From contig NZ_JAVHLD010000005.1 in NCBI RefSeq assembly GCF_031082295.1, positions 117,075 through 181,074 of the forward strand: 64,000 bases of DNA, in the 5' to 3' direction. The notes beneath the pieces were generated by a model. The model ran no database searches and had not been told where the DNA came from. It worked only from the letters and a program-made list of their open reading frames with translations. Origin of the DNA: Humidesulfovibrio sp. GTDB lineage: Bacteria > Desulfobacterota > Desulfovibrionia > Desulfovibrionales > Desulfovibrionaceae. A program made the translations under genes and the position numbers. Shown one piece after another: positions 1 through 7,196 of the stretch (the first letter of the stretch is position 1; each line of letters opens with the position of its first letter).

Positions 1-865
1 GCGCCACCATGGCGCCGAGCAGCCAGGCCTGGAAGGGCAGCTGGGCGGCCTTGACGCAGGCGGCCATGGCGATGAGCGCCAGGGGCAGCAGCGTGGTGCC
101 GGTCCACAGGGCCGGGCTCACCAGCGCCTGGATGTCGGCGATGCCGTGCTGCTTCTGGATGAGCAGGATGCCCGCGTGCAGGAACACGCCGCCCATGCTG
201 TTCATCCACAGGGCGCGCAGGCCGCTCTTCTTGGCGTCAGCGGTCTGGTCGTGCCCGATGAGCAGGAAGGAGCACAGGGTGGTGGCCTCGTAGAAGGCCG
301 AGAAGACGTGCAGGTTGTTGGACAGGGCCAGGCCGTTCATGAAGCCCAGGAAAGCCAGGAGGATCATGAAGAACTGCGGCTGGCGCGAGGTCTTCAGGTG
401 CAGGTGCTCCTCGTGGTGCTTCATGTAGGGCAGGGCGAAGATGCTGATGAGCGAGCCCACGAGGGACACCACCAGCACGAGCGCCAGGGACAGGCCGTCG
501 CAGACCACGGCGGTCTTGACCTCTGCCGGCGCGGCCAGGCCGAACTCGCCAAAGGCGGCCAGGCCGAGCTGCAGCAGCGCGAAGACGATGACGAGCGGGT
601 GCTTCTCTTTCAGGCCCATCAGCAGGAAATAGACCGGGAAGAGGAAGGACGCCGCCTGCGCCACGTGCAGCGCAGTGGCGGAAGCCAGGAACGCGGGGCT
701 CGCCGTGAGCGGCGCCTGGGTGGCAAGACCCACGGCGGCCGCGGCCAGAACCGCAGCGGTGGCCATGACCAGCATGGACCGCAAGGCTGGTGCCCGAAGC
801 ACCAGACAGGCGAGTCCCGCGGCCACGGGCCAGAGAACCAGAAGCCCGATGTACGCATCTATCAT
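1..865 (-). CDS. Ech/complex I subunit 5-like proton-translocating membrane protein (partial)
   Basis: The reading frame is open from an ATG at 865 to the window edge (288 codons visible; C-terminus missing). The protein is highly hydrophobic. Around residues 150-215 it has the pattern of the NuoL/NuoN/EchA antiporter-like family: a stretch including LSNNLHVFSAFYEATTLCSF, and near the cut end KAAQLPFQAWLLGAMVA, which matches the start of the central proton-conducting domain. In this family the subunit moves protons or Na+ across the cytoplasmic membrane and couples to a hydrogenase or quinone oxidoreductase. A GAGGGGG ribosome-binding site lies about 9 bases upstream. EchA of an Ech hydrogenase is my first guess, from the short N-terminus and sulfate-reducer context. 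NuoL, HyfB or MnhA/D-type proteins remain possible because the downstream partners lie outside the window. Confidence 0.75.
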   Translation of the reverse strand, partial: MIDAYIGLLVLWPVAAGLACLVLRAPALRSMLVMATAAVLAAAAVGLATQAPLTASPAFLASATALHVAQAASFLFPVYFLLMGLKEKHPLVIVFALLQLGLAAFGEFGLAAPAEVKTAVVCDGLSLALVLVVSLVGSLISIFALPYMKHHEEHLHLKTSRQPQFFMILLAFLGFMNGLALSNNLHVFSAFYEATTLCSFLLIGHDQTADAKKSGLRALWMNSMGGVFLHAGILLIQKQHGIADIQALVSPALWTGTTLLPLALIAMAACVKAAQLPFQAWLLGAMVA

Positions 866-1060
866 GTGATGAAACCCCCTCAAAAACATGATGAACTTAT
901 AGGAACGCAGCCCTTTACCCGAATTTTATTTTCAGGGGAAGAGGGGGAAAGGCTGCCTCGCGCCAAATGGAGTAGTTTTTGGGGTGGGGAAAAGGGTGTG
1001 GAAATTCGAGCCGATCCAGAAATGCCAAGGGCTGCGGTATGAGAATAAATTTGTTGGAAT

Positions 1061-1906
1061 TTATGTGGCGGCAGGTCGGCGGATCAACGAGCCGGGGCGC
1101 ACCTGCACACCGTTTTGCATGCTGGCGACAACGTTATTGTCGACGGAATCGACAATTTTTGCCTGGCCGAGGACAGAGTGGGCGCGTTCGTCCAGCACGT
1201 CCACCAGCATGCCGGCCTTCAGGCCGTGAACCGGTCCGGGGCTGAAGAAAATGCGCTGGCCGTCGTCGGCATCACGGTCGTCCTCTGGAGCGTCGTCCAG
1301 CGGGCTGTCCTTTGGCGGGGCCATGGCGCGGAAGATTTCGGCCATGCCAGCCGCGCGCAGGGCCTGCGCAATCTTGCGGGTGAGCACGAAGCTGGCGGCC
1401 ATCGGGAGAAGGGCCAGCCCCAGCAGGCACAGCACAAGGACGTAGGGCGAGATCCCGAGGGTGCGCATGGTCAGAGAGCTCGAGGCGGCCCTGATGGCGC
1501 CTGCGTCCGGGTGCACGCTGATGGTGAAGGCCTGGCGCTCTCCTGCGTCGGTGCCGTTGTGGTAGAACATGGCTACCCGGTGCACGCCCACGGGCAGGTC
1601 CGGGGCCAGTTCGGCCTCCGCCCGCCAGATGGAGCCGCCCATCCAGAAGCCGGAGTACTGCTCCTTGACCTTGACGGAAATTCGCGCGTCGGAGGGGCGC
1701 GGCTCGATGTCGTGCATGTCCTTCGCGCCGCGCGGCAACTGCTCGCTCAGGCTGACCGTCTGCCCCGCCAGCGCGTCCAGGCGGTTCGGGTCCTTGAGCC
1801 CGCCAGCGATCACGCCGTCAAACAGCGCGGCCAGGATCAGCAGCATGAGGACGCAGCCGACCTGCCCGCAGAGCCTGCGCTGGGCGTAGAGCGCGGCGTA
1901 GCTCAT
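1061..1906 (-). CDS. hypothetical two-TM membrane protein, last gene of sigma-54 operon
   Basis: 281 residues, family not recognised. A membrane helix lies near residues 15-35 (VGCVLMLLILAALFDGVIAG). It is followed by an extracytoplasmic domain of about 110 residues with beta-like character, a second helix near residues 150-175, and a cytoplasmic tail with an acidic low-complexity stretch (DDAPEDDRDADD) and a small terminal domain. The start ATG overlaps the stop of the preceding 82-residue gene by one base (TGATG), so the two are probably translationally coupled. It is the promoter-distal gene of the leftward operon with the lipoprotein and the TauE/SafE-like permease. The topology suggests an envelope accessory or sensor partner of that system, but no function can be assigned from sequence. 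Confidence 0.8.
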   Translation of the reverse strand: MSYAALYAQRRLCGQVGCVLMLLILAALFDGVIAGGLKDPNRLDALAGQTVSLSEQLPRGAKDMHDIEPRPSDARISVKVKEQYSGFWMGGSIWRAEAELAPDLPVGVHRVAMFYHNGTDAGERQAFTISVHPDAGAIRAASSSLTMRTLGISPYVLVLCLLGLALLPMAASFVLTRKIAQALRAAGMAEIFRAMAPPKDSPLDDAPEDDRDADDGQRIFFSPGPVHGLKAGMLVDVLDERAHSVLGQAKIVDSVDNNVVASMQNGVQVRPGSLIRRPAAT

Positions 1907-2154
1907 CAGCCTGCGCTCTGCTGGACGCGGTCGCGCAGCTTGCGGAAGCCCACGAACCCGATGACCATGGTGGGGATGAACATCAGGAAGAACGGCTTCA
2001 TGAAGGACGGGGTGAAGGTCTCCGGGTTGGCGCTGGCGCTGGCCATGGCGATGCAGAGTTCGACGAGGATGGCCAGGTCGAGGACCACGATGAAGAACTT
2101 CTGACGCCAGTTCATGCTGATTCTGGGGTTTTCGGATTCGTCGCGGAAGATCAT
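1906..2154 (-). CDS. small two-TM membrane protein
   Basis: 82 residues with a short polar N-terminus and two hydrophobic segments (about residues 20-42 and 50-68), ending in a basic tail (FRKLRDRVQQ). No family recognised. It lies between the lipoprotein gene (stop 74 bases upstream) and the 281-residue membrane protein, overlapping the latter by one base. An AGGAG-like sequence (GAAGGAGCC) precedes the start by about ten bases. The position and compact helical hairpin suggest a small accessory subunit of the membrane complex encoded by this operon; that role is inference only. Confidence 0.75.
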   Translation of the reverse strand: MIFRDESENPRISMNWRQKFFIVVLDLAILVELCIAMASASANPETFTPSFMKPFFLMFIPTMVIGFVGFRKLRDRVQQSAG

Positions 2155-2227
2155 GGTCTGGCTCCTTCTGTTTCTTGTGTGGCGGCGGGCCGGGTTGGAA
2201 GTCCCCGACCCACCGGCCGTTCGCCGT

Positions 2228-2839
2228 CTACTTCTTGAAGATGTTGGTCTTGGTGATGTTCATGTAGCGCAGGGCCTTGCCGTCTTCCTTGTAGTACACG
2301 CGGGCTTCGTCGCCGGCGTCCCAGGTGCTCTCGGGCATGGCGAAGTACTCCTCGGGCAGCTGGATGACCGAGAGGGTCTTCTGGCGGCCGGAGTAGATGG
2401 TCACGGTCTTCTTGTCCTTGTCGACCACGGGGAACTTCTTGGCCTTGTCCGCTTCCTTGTCGTAGACAAGCGGATGGTTCTTGTCGATGTTCTCCTTGAA
2501 GTCGACCATGACGAAGTCGATGGTCTTGAAGTTCTGCGTGGCCGGATCATAGATGGTGATCTGGTTCTTCTTGTTGTCGATCTTCATGCGCCCGCCGGCC
2601 TTGGGGTCCGGGCCGTTCTCGGCCGGGTCCGTGGGCAGCACGTAGGTGATGGGCGGCAGATACGTGTAGTCCGGGTTCTGGGTGTCGTTGGCCTTGTCCC
2701 GGATGAAGGTCATGGTCCTGGTCGCGGGATCAAACTTGACCACACGGCCCTGATCGACCTTGCCGTAGTCCGTGCAGCCGAGGAGCAGCATCAGGGGCAG
2801 GGCCACGAGGATGGTGCGCCACATGCTTTTGCCGTTCAT
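2228..2839 (-). CDS. lipoprotein, probably DUF4881-like
   Basis: 203 residues. A type II signal peptide ends in a lipobox (LLLGC, Cys near residue 22), so the mature protein should be lipid-anchored in the envelope. The remainder is hydrophilic and rich in K/D/T, with repeated segments such as MTFIRDKAND and QITIYDPATQ that suggest a small beta-rich domain. It resembles a lipoprotein family I associate with Desulfovibrio (DUF4881); I could not check this. A strong ribosome-binding site (GGAG) lies about eight bases before the ATG at 2839. It follows the TauE/SafE-like permease gene in the same operon, so it is probably made under the same sigma-54 control and acts on the periplasmic side of that system. 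Binding partner and ligand are unknown. Confidence 0.85.
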   Translation of the reverse strand: MNGKSMWRTILVALPLMLLLGCTDYGKVDQGRVVKFDPATRTMTFIRDKANDTQNPDYTYLPPITYVLPTDPAENGPDPKAGGRMKIDNKKNQITIYDPATQNFKTIDFVMVDFKENIDKNHPLVYDKEADKAKKFPVVDKDKKTVTIYSGRQKTLSVIQLPEEYFAMPESTWDAGDEARVYYKEDGKALRYMNITKTNIFKK

Positions 2840-2896
2840 ATCGAGTCTCCTTCGTTTTCTAGGTCGCGTTGATGTTCTGCGCAGCGTGCGGTGCGC

Positions 2897-3943
2897 CTAG
2901 CCCCTGGCCGCGATCATGGCCAGTTCCCTCTTGCAGCCGGCGATGAACCTGACGAGGATGTACAGGGACAGCGTGGACACGACGCCGAGGACGAAGAAGG
3001 TGGAAACGTCGTCCAGGATCGGCATGTTGTACTGCTTGGCGGCAAGCTTCAGGATGATGGAGACCATGCAGCCCACGACCGCGAGGCCGAAGGCGTAACG
3101 GATGCCGTAACCCTTGATGTACTTGGTGGCCACAGCGCCCACCTGGGCACCCATGGAGGCGCCGATGAGCATGATGACGGCGGCCACGAGCTCGGTGCGG
3201 CCCTTGTAGGTATAGGTGCCAGCGCCGTACAGGCCGGAGATGGCGACTTCGAACAGGTCGGTGCCGACGGCCACGTGGGTCGGGCAGCCGACGAGGTAGA
3301 TGAGCGAAGGCATGCGGATGAGGCCGCCGCCGATGCCCAGGATGCCGGCCAGCCAGCCGGTGAAGAAGCTCACGGCCACGGGCAGCCACATGGAGCAGTA
3401 GATGCCGGCCTCGTTGAAGTGCATCATGGGCGGGATCTTGATGGCGTGGAAGGTCTTGTGCCACTCGACGCCCTTGGCGTCCTTGATGTCGCCGCCGGAG
3501 GCGAGCATCTCGGCTTCCTTGCGCTTCTTCACGTTGATGTCGTGGAAGACCATCCAGGCGATGCAGGCCAGCAGCACCACGTACAGGTAGCGCACGACCT
3601 TCTCGACGCTGCCCAGGCGCTCCAGCCACATGATCATTTGCGCGCCGATTTCAAAGCCCACCACGGTTCCGATGAGCATGACGATGCCGAGCTTGTAGTC
3701 GACGTTGCCGAACTTGCCGTGGCGCATGGTGGAGATGAGGGACTTGCCCGCCATGTGGGCGATGTCCGTGCCGATGGCGAAGGCCATGGGGAAGCCCAGG
3801 ATGTTCAGGCCGGGAGTCACCATCCACGCGCCGCCCATGCCGAAGAACCCGCCGATGATGCCAACGCCCACGCCAAGGATGATGAGGCCAGGCCAGAAGA
3901 TTTTCACGCCCGCGATGGGCATGAGCACGTACAACCATTCCAT
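2897..3943 (-). CDS. TauE/SafE family anion permease
   Basis: 348 residues with about eight hydrophobic segments. The two internally repeated signatures of this family are visible: GGFFGMGGAWMVTP near residues 31-44 and AGILGIGGGLIRMPS near residues 200-215, each followed by a GTD motif (AIGTD, AVGTDL). TauE/SafE proteins move small organic or sulfur-containing anions (sulfite, sulfoacetate, sulfonate-derived acids) across the cytoplasmic membrane, usually outward. An insert with charged residues (about 130-165) separates the halves. The gene is second in the leftward operon, 28 bases after the 98-residue gene, with a GAGGAG ribosome-binding site. Sulfite, or another small anion metabolised by the neighbouring PEP/pyruvate-binding enzyme, are reasonable candidate substrates, but the substrate cannot be read from the sequence. 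Confidence 0.93.
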   Translation of the reverse strand: MEWLYVLMPIAGVKIFWPGLIILGVGVGIIGGFFGMGGAWMVTPGLNILGFPMAFAIGTDIAHMAGKSLISTMRHGKFGNVDYKLGIVMLIGTVVGFEIGAQMIMWLERLGSVEKVVRYLYVVLLACIAWMVFHDINVKKRKEAEMLASGGDIKDAKGVEWHKTFHAIKIPPMMHFNEAGIYCSMWLPVAVSFFTGWLAGILGIGGGLIRMPSLIYLVGCPTHVAVGTDLFEVAISGLYGAGTYTYKGRTELVAAVIMLIGASMGAQVGAVATKYIKGYGIRYAFGLAVVGCMVSIILKLAAKQYNMPILDDVSTFFVLGVVSTLSLYILVRFIAGCKRELAMIAARG

Positions 3944-3971
3944 ATCGCACTCTCCTCTTGTTTGGCCTTGG

Positions 3972-4268
3972 TTAGTGGTCCGCGATCTCGCGGGACTTCA
4001 GGTCGATGCCGATGAAGCTCATGAGGAAGTCGGCAAAGGTGCCGAAGAGCACGCCGATGGTCGGGATGAGAGCCATGGTCAGCAGCGCGAAATACAGATG
4101 GCTCTCGTTGTACAGGTTGGTCCACCAGGCTTCCCAGCCGGAGAACTTGCGAGTGTCGGCCACGATGACGATGTTTGAAACCTTGGCCGCTGCGGCCAGT
4201 GCGAACTCCGGCAGCGCCAGACCCACGAACAGGCACCATGTGAACAGCTTCGTGAAGCGGATTTTCAT
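3972..4268 (-). CDS. small exported or membrane protein, first gene of sigma-54 operon
   Basis: 98 residues. An N-terminal signal or anchor helix (about residues 9-26, ending ALAAAAK) is followed by a short aromatic-rich region (GWEAWWTNLYNESHLYF) and a second helix (about residues 60-82, ALLTMALIPTIGVLFGTFADF). No family recognised. The ribosome-binding site is excellent (GGAGGAG) and the start lies about 105 bases downstream of the sigma-54 promoter at 4385-4400, making it the first gene of the operon. The following gene is a TauE/SafE-like permease, so an accessory subunit is plausible. Confidence 0.8.
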   Translation of the reverse strand: MKIRFTKLFTWCLFVGLALPEFALAAAAKVSNIVIVADTRKFSGWEAWWTNLYNESHLYFALLTMALIPTIGVLFGTFADFLMSFIGIDLKSREIADH

Positions 4269-4384
4269 TGGGCTCCTCCTTCCAAAATGACGTTTCTACT
4301 AGACCCCTGCCACTGTTCCGGCCACCGTGGTGCGGACTTGAACCCACTTGGCCGGCATTGTCCGTCTTTCGTGATTATTCCTTG

Positions 4385-4400
4385 AGCAAGGCCTGTGCCA
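4385..4400 (-). promoter_or_regulatory. sigma-54 (RpoN) promoter
   Basis: Read on the minus strand the sequence is TGGCAC-AGGCC-TTGCT, an exact match to the sigma-54 consensus TGGCAC-N5-TTGCW with the invariant -24 GG and -12 GC correctly spaced. It points left into the 4268-1061 operon. Transcription should start about 12 bases beyond the GC, near 4374, leaving a leader of about 105 bases. The divergent gene encodes a sigma-54 activator. Confidence 0.9.
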
Positions 4401-4461
4401 CGCGAAAAAGCTTGACGGAATCATTGGAAATGTTTTAGTCGTGCAAAACTGGTGTGCGCGA

Positions 4462-4479
4462 CTTGCGGCATTGCGCAAG
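4462..4479. promoter_or_regulatory. inverted repeat, candidate upstream activator site
   Basis: CTTGCG-N6-CGCAAG is a perfect 6-base inverted repeat about 62 bases upstream of the -24 element of the sigma-54 promoter, the usual place for an enhancer-binding-protein site. Related sequences flank it: GTGCGCGA at 4454-4461 and TTGCGCGA at 4508-4515. A role as the binding site of the adjacent activator is inference from position and symmetry. Confidence 0.55.
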
Positions 4480-4545
4480 GTTGTTTTGCGGTTGAAAACG
4501 TTCATTTTTGCGCGAATCGGCGCCTGTGATGGCGGAGGGGGATTG

Positions 4546-7086
4546 ATGGCGTGGAGTCCCAATCGTGCGAAGGCGGAGGCCGATGCGAGGCAGCATTTCT
4601 TCGCCACCTGGAGCGTGCAGAAAAAGCTCCTTGTGTCGCTTATTCCTTCCATCGCCTTGATTCTGGTGTTCACCGGCTATGTGACCAACCTCTATTCCAC
4701 CCGTTACCTGAACCAGTCCCTGCATCGCACGGCGCAGACCCAGAACCTGGCGCAGGCGATGGACTTCGAGGCGCTGCTGGAGTTCTTCCGCAAGGGGATT
4801 GTGGTGGTAGCGGAGTCAGGGCAGGTGGGGCGCGATTCCCTCACCGCCGCGTACAGGCAGTGGTCGGTGTATCGTCCCGGCATAGTGGCGGAACTGGCCT
4901 TCGTGGGGTTGAACGAGGCGGACACGCTGCTGCTGGTCCCGGTGGATGGCAAGCTGGCCGAAATCAGCCAAGGCCAGTACCAGTTCATCAAGAACAGCCC
5001 CATGGTGCTGGCGCAGAAGGCCCATGAGATCCGCCCCGGCTGCACGCAGCTCTCTGAGCTGACCGAGGTCGCCTATCCGCCTTCAGCATTTCCCGAGGCT
5101 CCCCGCGCCCGCAGCATGGACGTCTACCGCATGCTCACGCCGGTGTTCGATGCCCAGTCCAAGCTGCGCGGGCACCTCATCGTCTCCATCGACGCCTTGG
5201 CCCTGCGCAACATCCTGTCCCTGTACAACTCCCCGAAATCGCCCCTTTTCTCGTTCGCGCGGTCCAGTGAGAACCGCTTCAGCTTCTTCTTCGACGCGGA
5301 AGGCTGGATGCTCTTCCAGTCTGAAAACCACGAGGACCGCGGCAAGGAGCTGTCCGTCGAAATCGCCCGGTTGGGCATGACGGGCGACTACGGCATGCCC
5401 GAGTACCACAAGGCGTTTCGTCCGTCGACACGGCACGAGTCTTACTGGCGCATGATCGTGGAGACACAGGCCGGGCAGCAGGGGCTCATGGAGGCGGAGG
5501 CGCTGCCCACCGCGGCGGGCATTCTGAGCGACCAGCACTTCCTCGTCTATGCGCCGGTTCGCTTCCGCGCCCAGCCGGACAAGGACGCCGAAATCATCGG
5601 CGGCCTGGCCTATGTCGACCGCAGCCGCCTGGCCGACGCGGCAGAGTTCCGGCACATGGACGTCATGGCCGTCATCACCGTCGTCGTGGTCGCGCTCATC
5701 GTGCTGCTGGTGATCTTCATCAGCAGGGTGATCACCCGGCCCGTGCTGACGCTGGCCGCGGAGATCAGCGCCATCTTTGAGGAAAACTCGCTGCGGCCAG
5801 TGCGGCTGGCCAGCTACGACCGCGAGTCAATGGTGCTGAAGGATGCGCTGAACAAGATGATCAAGGCCATCCAGGACAAGCAGGAGCAGATTCGCCAGCG
5901 TGATGAGCACATCCAGATGGTCTCGCAGCGGCAGAAGGTGTCCTTTGACGGTGAGCTTCCGGCGAGCCTTGGCTGGCAGCTGGTGGGCGAGATACCGGAC
6001 CTGATCGGCCAGAGCCCGCTCATGAACTCCTTGCAGAGCATGATCCGCAAGGCCGCGGGCTCGGAGGCGGATGTGCTGGTGGTGGGCGAGACCGGCACAG
6101 GCAAGGAGCTGACGGCCGAGGGCATCCACAAGTTCAGCTCGCGTTCGACCAAGCCGTTCATATCCATCAATTGCGGCGGGTTGGACGAGAACCTGCTCCT
6201 CGACGCGCTCTTCGGCCACGTCAAGGGCGCCTTCACCGAGGCCAATGCCGACCGCAAGGGCGCGTTCCTGGCGGCCAACGAGGGAACCCTGTTCCTGGAC
6301 GAGATCGGCACCGCCTCGGACAAGGTCCAGAAGGCGTTGCTGCGCGCGCTGTCCGTGCGCCGCATCCGGCCTCTGGGCAGCGACCAGGAGATCGACTTCA
6401 ACGTGCGCGTGGTGGCCGCCACCAACGTGGACCTCATGGAACTGGTGCAGCGGGGCGAGTTCCGCGAAGACCTCTACTACCGCCTCAAGGTCATCACCAT
6501 CCAGACCCCGGCGCTGCGCCAGCGCAAGGAGGACATACCCCTGCTGGCCAACCACTTCCTGAAGGAGTCGGCTTTGCATTCGCGTCGCGGCGAGATGGGG
6601 CTGTCGCGGGGGGCGCTGGAAAAGCTCATGGCCCATGACTGGCCCGGCAACGTGCGCGAGCTCAAGAACTGCATCACGCGGGCCATGGCCTTTGCAGACG
6701 GCGAGGTGCTCTACGCCGAGGATCTCGTGTTCGATGACACCATGCTCTCGCCCCAGGTGCATTGGGACTCCGCCGAGGCGCGTGCCTTTGCCCCCAGGCC
6801 GCATGAATTGCCGCCCAGGGGAGTCGCGCAAGATCAGCCCCAGTCCTCGCCGCGCCCTCCGCAGATTGCGCAATCGTCTGGGAAGAGCGGAAACCCGCGA
6901 CACGACATTGCCATCGGTCTGGCAAAAGCCGGGGGCAGCTTCACCCGCCTGGACTACCAGAACGCCCTGGGCGCGGACGTCTCGCAGCGCACGGCCCAGT
7001 ATGATCTGCAGACGCTTGTCAAGGGCGGCGTGCTGCGCAAGACGGGAAAGGGACCGGCTACGCAGTACTCCTTGGGCGAGGTGTAG
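4546..7086 (+). CDS. membrane-anchored sigma-54-dependent activator with winged-helix C-terminus
   Basis: 846 residues from ATG 4546, chosen because GGAGGGGG lies just upstream; an in-frame GTG at 4441 would add 35 residues across the candidate operator. Order of domains: membrane helix (about 28-50), a large extracytoplasmic sensor of about 310 residues, second helix (about 378-400), HAMP-like linker and coiled coil, then the AAA+ sigma-54 domain. The AAA+ domain has Walker A GETGTGKE near 513-520, Walker B GTLFLDEIG near 582-590, and FREDLYYRL. The loop that contacts sigma-54 reads GAFTEA (561-566) where GAFTGA is expected. After a Pro-rich linker the C-terminus (about 785-846) looks like a winged helix (SQRTAQYDLQTLVKGGVLRK), not the usual Fis-type helix-turn-helix. 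A weak TTGACG-type promoter lies near 4412-4439. It probably senses a periplasmic signal and activates the divergent sigma-54 operon. Confidence 0.93.
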   Translation: MAWSPNRAKAEADARQHFFATWSVQKKLLVSLIPSIALILVFTGYVTNLYSTRYLNQSLHRTAQTQNLAQAMDFEALLEFFRKGIVVVAESGQVGRDSLTAAYRQWSVYRPGIVAELAFVGLNEADTLLLVPVDGKLAEISQGQYQFIKNSPMVLAQKAHEIRPGCTQLSELTEVAYPPSAFPEAPRARSMDVYRMLTPVFDAQSKLRGHLIVSIDALALRNILSLYNSPKSPLFSFARSSENRFSFFFDAEGWMLFQSENHEDRGKELSVEIARLGMTGDYGMPEYHKAFRPSTRHESYWRMIVETQAGQQGLMEAEALPTAAGILSDQHFLVYAPVRFRAQPDKDAEIIGGLAYVDRSRLADAAEFRHMDVMAVITVVVVALIVLLVIFISRVITRPVLTLAAEISAIFEENSLRPVRLASYDRESMVLKDALNKMIKAIQDKQEQIRQRDEHIQMVSQRQKVSFDGELPASLGWQLVGEIPDLIGQSPLMNSLQSMIRKAAGSEADVLVVGETGTGKELTAEGIHKFSSRSTKPFISINCGGLDENLLLDALFGHVKGAFTEANADRKGAFLAANEGTLFLDEIGTASDKVQKALLRALSVRRIRPLGSDQEIDFNVRVVAATNVDLMELVQRGEFREDLYYRLKVITIQTPALRQRKEDIPLLANHFLKESALHSRRGEMGLSRGALEKLMAHDWPGNVRELKNCITRAMAFADGEVLYAEDLVFDDTMLSPQVHWDSAEARAFAPRPHELPPRGVAQDQPQSSPRPPQIAQSSGKSGNPRHDIAIGLAKAGGSFTRLDYQNALGADVSQRTAQYDLQTLVKGGVLRKTGKGPATQYSLGEV

Positions 7087-7104
7087 CGTGTCTATTTCTG
7101 GCGG

Positions 7105-7175
7105 TTGCGCGAAGGCGTCATCTACGGATTGCGCGATCTTGCTGCGCGCGATTTTGTGTTGCGTTCGTTGCGCGA
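7105..7175. promoter_or_regulatory. cluster of three TTGCGCGA motifs upstream of PEP/pyruvate-binding gene
   Basis: TTGCGCGA occurs at 7105-7112, 7129-7136 and 7168-7175, with a related TGCGCGCGA near 7143-7151, all in the 110-base gap between the regulator and the next gene. The same 8-mer lies at 4508-4515 upstream of the regulator. No convincing sigma-54 or sigma-70 core promoter was found in this gap. Candidate operator sites for the neighbouring regulator or for another factor. Confidence 0.45.
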
Positions 7176-7196
7176 AATTCTCTGGGAGCGCGCGGC

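Noticed and set aside
1044-1063. AT-rich inverted repeat (ATAAATT..AATTTAT) just past the end of the sigma-54 operon
   Set aside because: Weak stem without a T-tract; possible but unsupported as a terminator.
4441-4545. Earlier GTG start for the sigma-54 activator
   Set aside because: It would translate through the candidate operator sequences, lacks a ribosome-binding site and adds residues with no domain; ATG 4546 has GGAGGGGG.
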